Source of the DNA: Loxodes magnus
Lineage: Eukaryota; Ciliophora; Karyorelictea; Loxodida; Loxodidae
Direction of reading: 5' to 3'
NCBI GenBank assembly: GCA_946699065.1
Contig: CAMPDV010000384.1
Location: 1 to 64,000 of the forward strand
Length of the DNA stretch: 64,000 bases
In this document: positions 15,001 to 61,734 of the stretch, in pieces
Position numbering within the stretch: the first letter of the stretch is position 1
Layout: each line of letters begins with the position of its first letter
Made by a program: the position numbers and the translations under genes
The notes under the pieces: generated by a model
Seen by the model: the letters and a program-made list of their open reading frames with translations, nothing else
Databases searched by the model: none
What the model was told of the DNA's origin: nothing

Positions 15001-18000
15001 TACCTGTCTTGACGTCCCATAGTCTCACCGTCTAATCATGACTTCCCGATACGATGAACTCTGAATCACTGGATATAGCCACAGCATATACATAACTAGT
15101 GTGACCACTCATGGTCTTACAGGTACCTGTCTTGACGTCCCATAGTCTCACCGTCTAATCTTAACTTCCCGATACGATGAACTCTGAATCACTGGATATA
15201 GCCACAGCATATACATAACTAGTGTGACCACTCATGGTCTTACAGGTACCTGTCTTGACGTCCCATAGTCTCACCGTCTAATCTTAACTTCCCGATACGA
15301 TGAACTCTGAATCACTGGATATAGCCACAGATCATACATAACTAGTGTGACCACTCATGGTCTTACAGGTACCTGTCTTGACGTCCCATAGTCTCACCGT
15401 CTAATCATAACTTCCCGATACGATGAACTCTGAATCACTGGATATAGCCACAGCATATACAGAACTAGTCTGACCACTCATGGTCTTACAGGTACCTGTC
15501 TTGACGTCCCATAGTCTCACCGTCTAATCTTAACTTCCCGATACGATGAACTCTGAATCACTGGATATAGCCACAGCATATACATAACTAGTGTGACCAC
15601 TCATGGTCTTACAGGTACCTGTCTTGACGTCCCATAGTCTCACCGTCTAATCTTAACTTCCCGATACGATGAACTCTGAATCACTGGATATAGCCACAGA
15701 TCATACATAACTAGTGTGACCACTCATGGTCTTACAGGTACCTGTCTTGACGTCCCATAGTCTCACCGTCTAATCATAACTTCCCGATACGATGAACTCT
15801 GAATCACTGGATATAGCCACAGCATCATACAGAACTAGTGTGACCACTCATGGTCTTACAGGTACCTGTCTTGACGTCCCATAGTCTCACCGTATTATCA
15901 TAACTTCCCGATACGATGAACTCTGAATCACTGGATATAGACACAGCATATACAGAACTAGTCTGACCACTCATGGTCTTACAGGTACCTGTCTTGACGT
16001 CCCATAGTCTCACCGTATTATCATCAACTTCCCGATACGATGAACTCTGAATCACTGGATATAGCCACAGCATATACAGAACTAGTGTGACCACTCATGG
16101 TCTTACAGGTACCTGTCTTGACGTCCCATAGTCTCACCGTCTAATCATAACTTCCCGATACGATGAACTCTGAATCACTGGATATAGCCACAGCATATAC
16201 AGAACTAGTGTGACCACTCATGGTCTTACAGGTACCTGTCTTGACGTCCCATAGTCTCACCGTCTAATCTACACTTCCCGATACGATGAACTCTGAATCA
16301 CTGGATATAGACACAGCATATACAGAACTAGTGTGACCACTCATGGTCTTACAGGTACCTGTCTTGACGTCCCATAGTCTCACCGTATTATCATAACTTC
16401 CCGATACGATGAACTCTGAATCACTGGATATAGACACAGCATATACAGAACTAGTCTGACCACTCATGGTCTTACAGGTACCTGTCTTGACGTCCCATAG
16501 TCTCACCGTCTAATCATGACTTCCCGATACGATGAACTCTGAATCACTGGATATAGCCACAGCATATACATAACTAGTGTGACCACTCATGGTCTTACAG
16601 GTACCTGTCTTGACGTCTCATAGTCTCACCGTCTAATCTCCACTTCCCGATACGATGAACTCTGAATCACTGGATATAGCCACAGCATATACAGAACTAG
16701 TCTGACCACTCATGGTCTTACAGGTACCTGTCTTGACGTCCCATAGTCTCACCGTCTAATCTGCACTTCCCGATACGATGAACTCTGAATCACTGGATAT
16801 AGCCACAGCATATACATAACTAGTGTGACCACTCATGGTCTTACAGGTACCTGTCTTGACGTCTCATAGTCTCACCGTCTAATCTTAACTTCCCGATACG
16901 ATGAACTCTGAATCACTGGATATAGCCACAGCATATACAGAACTAGTGTGACCACTCATGGTCTTACAGGTACCTGTCTTGACGTCCCATAGTCTCACCG
17001 TATTATCATAACTTCCCGATACGATGAACTCTGAATCACTGGATATAGACACAGCATATACAGAACTTGTGTGACCACTCATGGTCTTACAGGTACCTGT
17101 CTTGACGTCCCATAGTCTCACCGTCTAATCTTAACTTCCCGATACGATGAACTCTGAATCACTGGATATAGCCACAGCATATACAGAACTAGTGTGACCA
17201 CTCATGGTCTTACAGGTACCTGTCTTGACGTCCCATAGTCTCACCGTATTATCATAACTTCCCGATACGATGAACTCTGAATCACTGGATATAGCCACAG
17301 ATCATACATAACTAGTGTGACCACTCATGGTCTTACAGGTACCTGTCTTGACGTCCCATAGTCTCACCGTCTAGTCATAACTTCCCGATACGATGAACTC
17401 TGAATCACTGGATATAGCCACAGATCATACATAACTAGTCTGACCACTCATGGTCTTACAGGTACCTGTCTTGACGTCCCATAGTCTCACCGTCTAATCA
17501 TGACTTCCCGATACGATGAACTCTGAATCACTGGATATAGCCACAGCATATACATAACTAGTGTGACCACTCATGGTCATACAGGTACCTGTCTTGACAT
17601 CCCATAGTCTCACCGTATTATCATAACTTCCCGATACGATGAACTCTGAATCACTGGATATAGCCACAGCATATACAGAACTAGTGTGACCACTCATGGT
17701 CTTACAGGTACCTGTCTTGACGTCCCATAGTCTCACCGTCTAATCATGACTTCCCGATACGATGAACTCTGAATCACTGGATATAGCCACAGCATATACA
17801 TAAACTAGTCTGACCACTCATGGTCTTACAGGTACCTGTCTTGACGTCCCATAGTCTCACCGTCTAATCATAACTTCCCGATACGATGAACTCTGAATCA
17901 CTGGATATAGCCACAGATCATACATAACTAGTGTGACCACTCATGGTCTTACAGGTACCTGTCTTGACGTCCCATAGTCTCACCGTCTAATCATAACTTC

Positions 18001-21000
18001 CCGATACGATGAACTCTGAATCACTGGATATAGCCACAGCATATACAGAACTAGTGTGACCACTCATGGTCTTACAGGTACCTGTCTTGACGTCCCATAG
18101 TCTCACCGTCTAATCATGACTTCCCGATACGATGAACTCTGAATCACTGGATATAGCCACAGATCATACATAACTAGTGTGACCACTCATGGTCTTACAG
18201 GTACCTGTCTTGACGTCCCATAGTCTCACCGTATTATCATAACTTCCCGATACGATGAACTCTGAATCACTGGATATAGCCACAGCATATACATAACTAG
18301 TCTGACCACTCATGGTCTTACAGGTACCTGTCTTGACGTCCCATAGTCTCACCGTCTAATCTCAACTTCCCGATACGATGAACTCTGAATCACTGGATAT
18401 AGACACAGCATATACAGAACTAGTGTGACCACTCATGGTCTTACAGGTACCTGTCTTGACGTCTCATAGTCTCACCGTCTAATCTCCACTTCCCGATACG
18501 ATGAACTCTGAATCACTGGATATAGCCACAGCATATACAGAACTAGTCTGACCACTCATGGTCTTACAGGTACCTGTCTTGACGTCCCATAGTCTCACCG
18601 TCTAATCTGCACTTCCCGATACGATGAACTCTGAATCACTGGATATAGACACAGCATATACATAACTAGTGTGACCACTCATGGTCTTACAGGTACCTGT
18701 CTTGACGTCTCATAGTCTCACCGTCTAATCATGACTTCCCGATACGATGAACTCTGAATCACTGGATATAGCCACAGCATATACATAACTAGTCTGACCA
18801 CTCATGGTCTTACAGGTACCTGTCTTGACGTCTCATAGTCTCACCGTCTAATCATGACTTCCCGATACGATGAACTCTGAATCACTGGATATAGCCACAG
18901 CATATACATAACTAGTGTGACCACTCATGGTCTTACAGGTACCTGTCTTGACGTCCCATAGTCTCACCGTCTAATCTTAACTTCCCGATACGATGAACTC
19001 TGAATCACTGGATATAGCCACAGCATATACATAACTAGTGTGACCACTCATGGTCTTACAGGTACCTGTCTTGACGTCCCATAGTCTCACCGTCTAATCT
19101 TAACTTCCCGATACGATGAACTCTGAATCACTGGATATAGCCACAGATCATACATAACTAGTGTGACCACTCATGGTCTTACAGGTACCTGTCTTGACGT
19201 CCCATAGTCTCACCGTCTAATCATAACTTCCCGATACGATGAACTCTGAATCACTGGATATAGCCACAGCATATACAGAACTAGTCTGACCACTCATGGT
19301 CTTACAGGTACCTGTCTTGACGTCCCATAGTCTCACCGTATTATCATAACTTCCCGATACGATGAACTCTGAATCACTGGATATAGACACAGCATATACA
19401 GAACTAGTCTGACCACTCATGGTCTTACAGGTACCTGTCTTGACGTCCCATAGTCTCACCGTATTATCATAACTTCCCGATACGATGAACTCTGAATCAC
19501 TGGATATAGCCACAGCATATACATAACTAGTCTGACCACTCATGGTCTTACAGGTACCTGTCTTGACGTCCCATAGTCTCACCGTCTAATCTCAACTTCC
19601 CGATACGATGAACTCTGAATCACTGGATATAGACACAGCATATACAGAACTAGTGTGACCACTCATGGTCTTACAGGTACCTGTCTTGACGTCCCATAGT
19701 CTCACCGTATTATCATAACTTCCCGATACGATGAACTCTGAATCACTGGATATAGACACAGCATATACAGAACTAGTCTGACCACTCATGGTCTTACAGG
19801 TACCTGTCTTGACGTCCCATAGTCTCACCGTCTAATCTACACTTCCCGATACGATGAACTCTGAATCACTGGATATAGCCACAGATGATACATAACTAGT
19901 GTGACCACTCATGGTCATACAGGTACCTGTCTTGACGTCCCATAGTCTCACCGTCTAATCATAACTTCCCGATACGATGAACTCTGAATCACTGGATATT
20001 AGACACAGCATATACATAACTAGTGTGACCACTCATGGTCTTACAGGTACCTGTCTTGACGTCTCATAGTCTCACCGTCTAATCTCCACTTCCCGATACG
20101 ATGAACTCTGAATCACTGGATATAGCCACAGATCATACAGAACTAGTGTGACCACTCATGGTCTTACAGGTACCTGTCTTGACGTCCCATAGTCTCACCG
20201 TCTAATCTACACTTCCCGATACGATGAACTCTGAATCACTGGATATAGCCACAGCATATACATAACTAGTCTGACCACTCATGGTCTTACAGGTACCTGT
20301 CTTGACGTCCCATAGTCTCACCGTCTAATCATAACTTCCCGATACGATGAACTTTGAATCACTGGATATAGCCACAGATCATACATAACTAGTCTGACCA
20401 CTCATGGTCTTACAGGTACCTGTCTTGACGTCCCATAGTCTCACCGTCTAATCATAACTTCCCGATACGATGAACTCTGAATCACTGGATATAGCCACAG
20501 ATCATACATAACTAGTGTGACCACTCATGGTCTTACAGGTACCTGTCTTGACGTCCCATAGTCTCACCGTCTAATCATAACTTCCCGATACGATGAACTC
20601 TGAATCACTGGATATAGCCACAGCATATACATAACTAGTGTGACCACTCATGGTCTTACAGGTACCTGTCTTGACGTCCCATAGTCTCACCGTCTAATCA
20701 TGACTTCCCGATACGATGAACTCTGAATCACTGGATATAGCCACAGATCATACATAACTAGTGTGACCACTCATGGTCTTACAGGTACCTGTCTTGACGT
20801 CCCATAGTCTCACCGTCTAATCATAACTTCCCGATACGATGAACTCTGAATCACTGGATATAGCCACAGATCATACATAACTAGTGTGACCACTCATGGT
20901 CTTACAGGTACCTGTCTTGACGTCCCATAGTCTCACCGTCTAATCATGACTTCCCGATACGATGAACTCTGAATCACTGGATATAGACACAGCATATACA

Positions 21001-23139
21001 GAACTAGTGTGACCACTCATGGTCTTACAGGTACCTGTCTTGACGTCTCATAGTCTCACCGTCTAATCATGACTTCCCGATACGATGAACTCTGAATCAC
21101 TGGATATAGCCACAGATCATACATAACTAGTGTGACCACTCATGGTCTTACAGGTACCTGTCTTGACGTCCCATAGTCTCACCGTCTAATCTACACTTCC
21201 CGATACGATGAACTCTGAATCACTGGATATAGCCACAGATGATACATAACTAGTGTGACCACTCATGGTCATACAGGTACCTGTCTTGACGTCCCATAGT
21301 CTCACCGTCTAATCATAACTTCCCGATACGATGAACTCTGAATCACTGGATATAGACACAGCATATACATAACTAGTGTGACCACTCATGGTCTTACAGG
21401 TACCTGTCTTGACGTCTCATAGTCTCACCGTCTAATCATGACTTCCCGATACGATGAACTCTGAATCACTGGATATAGCCACAGATCATACATAACTAGT
21501 GTGACCACTCATGGTCTTACAGGTACCTGTCTTGACGTCCCATAGTCTCACCGTATTATCATAACTTCCCGATACGATGAACTCTGAATCACTGGATATA
21601 GCCACAGCATATACATAACTAGTCTGACCACTCATGGTCTTACAGGTACCTGTCTTGACGTCCCATAGTCTCACCGTATTATCATAACTTCCCGATACGA
21701 TGAACTTTGAATCACTGGATATAGCCACAGATCATACATAACTAGTCTGACCACTCATGGTCTTACAGGTACCTGTCTTGACGTCCCATAGTCTCACCGT
21801 CTAATCATGACTTCCCGATACGATGAACTCTGAATCACTGGATATAGCCACAGATCATACATAACTAGTGTGACCACTCATGGTCTTACAGGTACCTGTC
21901 TTGACGTCCCATAGTCTCACCGTATTATCATAACTTCCCGATACGATGAACTCTGAATCACTGGATATAGCCACAGCATATACAGAACTAGTGTGACCAC
22001 TCATGGTCTTACAGGTACCTGTCTTGACGTCCCATAGTCTCACCGTCTAATCATGACTTCCCGATACGATGAACTCTGAATCACTGGATATAGCCACAGA
22101 TCATACATAACTAGTGTGACCACTCATGGTCTTACAGGTACCTGTCTTGACGTCCCATAGTCTCACCGTCTAATCTCCACTTCCCGATACGATGAACTCT
22201 GAATCACTGGATATAGCCACAGATCATACATAACTAGTGTGACCACTCATGGTCTTACAGGTACCTGTCTTGACGTCCCATAGTCTCACCGTCTAATCAT
22301 GACTTCCCGATACGATGAACTCTGAATCACTGGATATAGCCACAGCATATACAGAACTAGTGTGACCACTCATGGTCTTACAGGTACCTGTCTTGACGTC
22401 CCATAGTCTCACCGTATTATCATAACTTCCCGATACGATGAACTCTGAATCACTGGATATAGACACAGCATATACAGAACTAGTGTGACCACTCATGGTC
22501 TTACAGGTACCTGTCTTGACGTCCCATAGTCTCACCGTATTATCATAACTTCCCGATACGATGAACTCTGAATCACTGGATATAGCCACAGCATATACAG
22601 AACTAGTGTGACCACTCATGGTCTTACAGGTACCTGTCTTGACGTCCCATAGTCTCACCGTCTAATCATGACTTCCCGATACGATGAACTCTGAATCACT
22701 GGATATAGCCACAGATCATACATAACTAGTGTGACCACTCATGGTCTTACAGGTACCTGTCTTGACGTCCCATAGTCTCACCGTATTATCTTAACTTCCC
22801 GATACGATGAACTCTGAATCACTGGATATAGCCACAGCATATACATAACTAGTCTGACCACTCATGGTCTTACAGGTACCTGTCTTGACGTCCCATAGTC
22901 TCACCGTCTAATCTCAACTTCCCGATACGATGAACTCTGAATCACTGGATATAGACACAGCATATACAGAACTAGTGTGACCACTCATGTCTTACAGGTA
23001 CCTGTCTTGACGTCCCATAGTCTCACCGTATTATCATAACTTCCCGATACGATGAACTCTGAATCACTGGATATAGCCACAGCATATACAGAACTAGTGT
23101 GACCACTCATGGTCTTACAGGTACCTGTCTTGACGTCCA
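1..23139 (-). CDS. WD40 repeat polypeptide, subfamily A, frame broken by private indels (partial)
   Basis: About 188 units of subfamily A. Typical residues are WD at 32-33, Q (TAG) or N at 27, Y/H/Q/W/A/V/G at 25, YA or W(TGA)S at 9-10, and H or Q at 4. WD40 propellers are usually protein-binding scaffolds; no enzymatic or membrane domain is visible. Under the standard code, stops at codons 9, 25 and 27 leave ORFs of 60-121 aa. Under TAA/TAG=Gln and TGA=Trp, long runs open: about 5,525-7,262, 7,265-9,629, 16,025-17,800, 17,805-19,998 and 20,000-22,985. Runs are separated by single-base indels near 11, 374, 1756, 2493, 2673, 4781, 5077, 5522, 7263, 9630, 10591, 11087, 11446, 11453, 11534, 13112, 14144, 14161, 14285, 15824, 16023, 17802, 19999, 22989 and 23136. 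Many are in short homopolymers and could be assembly errors. The protein would continue past base 1. Confidence 0.55.
7096..8554 (-). repeat. Six-unit higher-order repeat, two copies (period 739 bp)
   Basis: The ordered series of unit variants at about 7,096-7,815 recurs at about 7,835-8,554. A marker is the silent AAG-to-AAA change (plus strand cctgttttgacg) near 7,250 and again near 7,989. The period is six units plus one base, because the first copy has an extra C near 7,263. The matching order of cttaac, cataac and ctgcac variants at codon 25 shows block duplication. Confidence 0.75.
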
Positions 23140-26100
23140 TAGTCTCACCGTATTATCATAACTTCCCGATACGATGAACTCTGAATCACTGGATATAGCC
23201 ACAGATCATACATAACTAGTCTGACCACTCATGGTCTTACAGGTACCTGTCTTGACGTCCCATAGTCTCACCGTCTAATCATAACTTCCCGATACGATGA
23301 ACTCTGAATCACTGGATATAGCCACAGATCATACATAACTAGTGTGACCACTCATGGTCTTACAGGTACCTGTCTTGACGTCCCATAGTCTCACCGTCTA
23401 ATCATAACTTCCCGATACGATGAACTCTGAATCACTGGATATAGCCACAGCATATACAGAACTAGTGTGACCACTCATGGTCTTACAGGTACCTGTCTTG
23501 ACGTCCCATAGTCTCACCGTCTAATCATGACTTCCCGATACGATGAACTCTGAATCACTGGATATAGCCACAGATCATACATAACTAGTGTGACCACTCA
23601 TGGTCTTACAGGTACCTGTCTTGACGTCCCATAGTCTCACCGTCTAATCATAACTTCCCGATACGATGAACTCTGAATCACTGGATATAGCCACAGATCA
23701 TACATAACTAGTGTGACCACTCATGGTCTTACAGGTACCTGTCTTGACGTCCCATAGTCTCACCGTCTAATCATGACTTCCCGATACGATGAACTCTGAA
23801 TCACTGGATATAGCCACAGCATATACAGAACTAGTGTGACCACTCATGGTCTTACAGGTACCTGTCTTGACGTCCCATAGTCTCACCGTATTATCATAAC
23901 TTCCCGATACGATGAACTCTGAATCACTGGATATAGCCACAGCATATACAGAACTAGTGTGACCACTCATGGTCTTACAGGTACCTGTCTTGACGTTCCA
24001 TAGTCTCACCGTCTAATCATGACTTCCCGATACGATGAACTCTGAATCACTGGATATAGCCACAGCATATACAGAACTAGTGTGACCACTCATGGTCTTA
24101 CAGGTACCTGTCTTGACGTCCCATAGTCTCACCGTCTAATCATAACTTCCCGATACGATGAACTCTGAATCACTGGATATAGCCACAGCATATACAGAAC
24201 TAGTGTGACCACTCATGGTCTTACAGGTACCTGTCTTGACGTCCCATAGTCTCACCGTCTAATCATGACTTCCCGATACGATGAACTCTGAATCACTGGA
24301 TATAGCCACAGATCATACATAACTAGTGTGACCACTCATGGTCTTACAGGTACCTGTCTTGACGTCCCATAGTCTCACCGTCTAATCATAACTTCCCGAT
24401 ACGATGAACTCTGAATCACTGGATATAGCCACAGATCATACATAACTAGTGTGACCACTCATGGTCTTACAGGTACCTGTCTTGACGTCCCATAGTCTCA
24501 CCGTCTAATCATGACTTCCCGATACGATGAACTCTGAATCACTGGATATAGCCACAGCATATACAGAACTAGTGTGACCACTCATGGTCTTACAGGTACC
24601 TGTCTTGACGTCCCATAGTCTCACCGTATTATCATAACTTCCCGATACGATGAACTCTGAATCACTGGATATAGACACAGCATATACAGAACTAGTGTGA
24701 CCACTCATGGTCTTACAGGTACCTGTCTTGACGTCCCATAGTCTCACCGTCTAATCTGCACTTCCCGATACGATGAACTCTGAATCACTGGATATAGCCA
24801 CAGATCATACATAACTAGTGTGACCACTCATGGTCTTACAGGTACCTGTCTTGACGTCCCATAGTCTCACCGTCTAATCATAACTTCCCGATACGATGAA
24901 CTCTGAATCACTGGATATAGCCACAGCATATACAGAACTAGTGTGACCACTCATGGTCATACAGGTACCTGTCTTGACGTCCCATAGTCTCACCGTATAA
25001 TCATAACTTCCCGATACGATGAACTCTGAATCACTGGATATAGCCACAGCATATACATAACTAGTCTGACCACTCATGGTCTTACAGGTACCTGTCTTGA
25101 CGTCCCATAGTCTCACCGTCTAATCTACACTTCCCGATACGATGAACTCTGAATCACTGGATATAGCCACAGATGATACATAACTAGTGTGACCACTCAT
25201 GGTCATACAGGTACCTGTCTTGACGTCCCATAGTCTCACCGTCTAATCTTAACTTCCCGATACGATGAACTCTGAATCACTGGATATAGCCACAGCATAT
25301 ACAGAACTAGTGTGACCACTCATGGTCTTACAGGTACCTGTTTTGACGTCCCATAGTCTCACCGTCTAATCTTAACTTCCCGATACGATGAACTCTGAAT
25401 CACTGGATATAGCCACAGATCATACATAACTAGTGTGACCACTCATGGTCTTACAGGTACCTGTCTTGACGTCCCATAGTCTCACCGTCTAATCATGACT
25501 TCCCGATACGATGAACTCTGAATCACTGGATATAGCCACAGCATTTACATTACTAGTGTGACCACTCATGGTCTTACAGGTACCTGTCTTGACGTCCCAT
25601 AGTCTCACCGTCTAATCATAACTTCCCGATACGATGAACTCTGAATCACTGGATATAGCCACAGCATATACATAACTAGTCTGACCACTCATGGTCTTAC
25701 AGGTACCTGTCTTGACGTCCCATAGTCTCACCGTATTATCATAACTTCCCGATACGATGAACTCTGAATCACTGGATATAGACACAGCATATACAGAACT
25801 AGTGTGACCACTCATGGTCTTACAGGTACCTGTCTTGACGTCCCATAGTCTCACCGTCTAATCTGCACTTCCCGATACGATGAACTCTGAATCACTGGAT
25901 ATAGCCACAGATCATACATAACTAGTGTGACCACTCATGGTCTTACAGGTACCTGTCTTGACGTCCCATAGTCTCACCGTCTAATCATAACTTCCCGATA
26001 CGATGAACTCTGAATCACTGGATATAGCCACAGCATATACAGAACTAGTGTGACCACTCATGGTCATACAGGTACCTGTCTTGACGTCCCATAGTCTCAC

Positions 26101-29100
26101 CGTATAATCATAACTTCCCGATACGATGAACTCTGAATCACTGGATATAGCCACAGCATATACATAACTAGTCTGACCACTCATGGTCTTACAGGTACCT
26201 GTCTTGACGTCCCATAGTCTCACCGTCTAATCTACACTTCCCGATACGATGAACTCTGAATCACTGGATATAGCCACAGATGATACATAACTAGTGTGAC
26301 CACTCATGGTCATACAGGTACCTGTCTTGACGTCCCATAGTCTCACCGTCTAATCTTAACTTCCCGATACGATGAACTCTGAATCACTGGATATAGCCAC
26401 AGCATATACAGAACTAGTGTGACCACTCATGGTCTTACAGGTACCTGTTTTGACGTCCCATAGTCTCACCGTCTAATCTTAACTTCCCGATACGATGAAC
26501 TCTGAATCACTGGATATAGCCACAGATCATACATAACTAGTGTGACCACTCATGGTCTTACAGGTACCTGTCTTGACGTCCCATAGTCTCACCGTCTAAT
26601 CATGACTTCCCGATACGATGAACTCTGAATCACTGGATATAGCCACAGCATTTACATTACTAGTGTGACCACTCATGGTCTTACAGGTACCTGTCTTGAC
26701 GTCCCATAGTCTCACCGTCTAATCATAACTTCCCGATACGATGAACTCTGAATCACTGGATATAGCCACAGATCATACATAACTAGTGTGACCACTCATG
26801 GTCTTACAGGTACCTGTCTTGACGTCCCATAGTCTCACCGTCTAATCATGACTTCCCGATACGATGAACTCTGAATCACTGGATATAGCCACAGATCATA
26901 CATAACTAGTGTGACCACTCATGGTCTTACAGGTACCTGTCTTGACGTCCCATAGTCTCACCGTCTAATCATGACTTCCCGATACGATGAACTCTGAATC
27001 ACTGGATATAGCCACAGATCATACATAACTAGTGTGACCACTCATGGTCTTACAGGTACCTGTCTTGACGTCCCATAGTCTCACCGTCTAATCTTAACTT
27101 CCCGATACGATGAACTCTGAATCACTGGATATAGCCACAGATCATACATAACTAGTGTGACCACTCATGGTCTTACAGGTACCTGTCTTGACGTCCCATA
27201 GTCTCACCGTATTATCTTAACTTCCCGATACGATGAACTCTGAATCACTGGATATAGCCACAGATCATACATAACTAGTGTGACCACTCATGGTCTTACA
27301 GGTACCTGTCTTGACGTCCCATAGTCTCACCGTATTATCATAACTTCCCGATACGATGAACTCTGAATCACTGGATATAGCCACAGCATATACAGAACTA
27401 GTGTGACCACTCATGGTCTTACAGGTACCTGTCTTGACGTCCCATAGTCTCACCGTATTATCATAACTTCCCGATACGATGAACTCTGAATCACTGGATA
27501 TAGCCACAGATCATACATAACTAGTCTGACCACTCATGGTCTTACAGGTACCTGTCTTGACGTCCCATAGTCTCACCGTCTAATCATAACTTCCCGATAC
27601 GATGAACTCTGAATCACTGGATATAGCCACAGATCATACATAACTAGTGTGACCACTCATGGTCTTACAGGTACCTGTCTTGACGTCCCATAGTCTCACC
27701 GTATTATCTTAACTTCCCGATACGATGAACTCTGAATCACTGGATATAGCCACAGATCATACATAACTAGTGTGACCACTCATGGTCTTACAGGTACCTG
27801 TCTTGACGTCCCATAGTCTCACCGTCTAATCATGACTTCCCGATACGATGAACTCTGAATCACTGGATATAGCCACAGATCATACATAACTAGTCTGACC
27901 ACTCATGGTCTTACAGGTACCTGTCTTGACATCCCATAGTCTCACCGTCTAATCATGACTTCCCGATACGATGAACTCTGAATCACTGGATATAGCCACA
28001 GCATATACATAACTAGTGTGACCACTCATGGTCTTACAGGTACCTGTCTTGACGTCCCATAGTCTCACCGTCTAATCATGACTTCCCGATACGATGAACT
28101 CTGAATCACTGGATATAGCCACAGATCATACATAACTAGTGTGACCACTCATGGTCTTACAGGTACCTGTCTTGACGTCCCATAGTCTCACCGTCTAATC
28201 ATAACTTCCCGATACGATGAACTCTGAATCACTGGATATAGCCACAGATCATACATAACTAGTGTGACCACTCATGGTCTTACAGGTACCTGTCTTGACG
28301 TCCCATAGTCTCACCGTATTATCATGACTTCCCGATACGATGAACTCTGAATCACTGGATATAGCCACAGCATATACAGAACTAGTGTGACCACTCATGG
28401 TCTTACAGGTACCTGTCTTGACGTTATATAGTCTCACCGTCATATCATAACTTCCCGATACGATGAACTCTGAATAACTGGATATAGCCACAGATAATAC
28501 AAGATTTGTGTGACCACTCATGGTCTTACAGGTACCTGTCTTGACGTCCCATAGTCTCACCGTCTTATCATCACTTCCCGATACGATGAACTCTGAATAA
28601 CTGGATATAGCCACAGATCATACATAACTAGTGTGACCACTCATGGACTTACAGGTACCTGTCTTGACGTTCCATAGTCTCACCGTCTAATCTCCACTTC
28701 CCGATACGATGAACTCTGAATCACTGGATATAGCCACAGCATATACAGAACTAGTGTGACCACTCATGGTCATACAGGTACCTGTCTTGACGTCCCATAG
28801 TCTCACCGTCTAATCTCAACTTCCCGATACGATGAACTCTGAATCACTGGATATAGCCACAGCATATACAGAACTAGTGTGACCACTCATGGTCATACAG
28901 GTACCTGTCTTGACGTCCCATAGTCTCACCGTCTAATCTCCACTTCCCGATACGATGAACTCTGAATCACTGGATATAGCCACAGCATATACAGAACTAG
29001 TGTGACCACTCATGGTCATACAGGTACCTGTCTTGACGTCCCATAGTCTCACCGTCTTATCATAACTTCCCGATACGATGAACTCTGAATCACTGGATAT

Positions 29101-30144
29101 AGCCACAGATCTTACATAACTAGTGTGACCACTCATGGTCTTACAGGTACCTGTCTTGACGTCCCATAGTCTCACCGTCTTATCATAACTTCCCGATACG
29201 ATGAACTCTGAATCACTGGATATAGCCACAGATCTTACATAACTAGTGTGACCACTCATGGTCTTACAGGTACCTGTCTTGACGTCCCATAGTCTCACCG
29301 TCTTATCATAACTTCTCGATGCGATGAACTCTGAATAACTGGATATAGCCACAGATCATACAGAATTTGTGTGACCACTCACGGACTTACAGGTACCTGT
29401 CTTGACGTCCCATAGTCTCACCGTATTATCATAACTTCCCGATACGATGAACTCTGAATAACTGGATATAGTTACAGATAATACAGAATTTGTGTGACCA
29501 CTCATGGTCTTACAGGTACCTGTCTTGACGTCCCATAGTCTCACCGTCTAATCTTAACTTCCCGATACGATGAACTCTGAATCACTGGATATAGCCACAG
29601 CATATACAGAACTAGTGTGACCACTCATGGTCTTACAGGTACCTGTCTTGACGTCTCATAGTCTCACCGTATTATCATAACTTCCCGATACGATGAACTC
29701 TGAATCACTGGATATAGCCACAGATCATACATAACTAGTGTGACCACTCATGGTCTTACAGGTACCTGTCTTGACGTTCCATAGTCTCACCGTCTTATCA
29801 TCACTTCCCGATACGATGAACTCTGAATAACTGGATATAGTCACAGATAATACAAGATTTGTGTGACCACTCATGGTCTTACAGGTACCTGTCTTGACGT
29901 TCCATAGTCTCACCGTCTTATCATAACTTCTCGATGCGATGAACTCTGAATTACTGGATATAGCCACAGATCATACAGAATTTGTGTGACCACTCATGGT
30001 CTTACAGGTACCTGTCTTGACGTTATATAGTCTCACCGTCATATCATAACTTCCCGATACGATGAACTCTGAATCACTGGATATAGCCACAGATCATACA
30101 GAATTTGTGTGACCACTCATGGTATTACAGGTACCTGTCTTGAC
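23140..30144 (-). CDS. Longest uninterrupted WD40 frame: about 57 blades if stops are sense
   Basis: Between a 1-base deletion near 23,136 and another near 30,146 the WD40 frame is unbroken for 7,005 bp (2,335 codons). This holds if TAA/TAG (codons 25 and 27) and TGA (codons 9 and 25) are amino acids. The tgacg landmark spacing from 23,991 to 30,141 is 6,150 bp, exactly 50 units. With standard code the longest pieces are 121-139 aa, for example 28,933-29,352. N-terminal blades (28.4-30.1 kb) are transitional: DKTV or DMTV, LS or RS, SSYSEF, and one LYNVK in place of LWDVK (28,425-28,436). C-terminal blades are pure subfamily A. No start codon context is present because the run begins inside the array. 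Seven or eight blades make one propeller, so this could fold as several propellers in series. It may equally be a cassette store rather than a single protein. Confidence 0.5.
23397..24697 (-). repeat. Six-unit higher-order repeat (period 738 bp)
   Basis: Five consecutive units starting at about 23,397 have the same order of codon-25/27 and codon-9 alleles as the five starting at about 24,135. The fifth unit differs only at codon 12 (A versus S). The WN unit at about 23,996 is absent from the second copy. Confidence 0.7.
24628..26718 (-). repeat. Nine-unit higher-order repeat (period 1,107 bp)
   Basis: Eight units from about 24,628 match eight units from about 25,735 in allele order, exactly 9 x 123 bp apart. 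Diagnostic markers include the rare gcatttacattac variant at 25,541 and 26,648 and the rare cctgttttgacg variant in the same relative unit. Copies look identical by eye, so this is a recent event. Confidence 0.8.

Positions 30145-61734
<31,590 letters not shown>

Noticed and set aside
15820-15830. Special recombination site at agcatcatacag
   Set aside because: It is a one-off hybrid of two common alleles plus one base, most simply an exchange or sequencing artefact.
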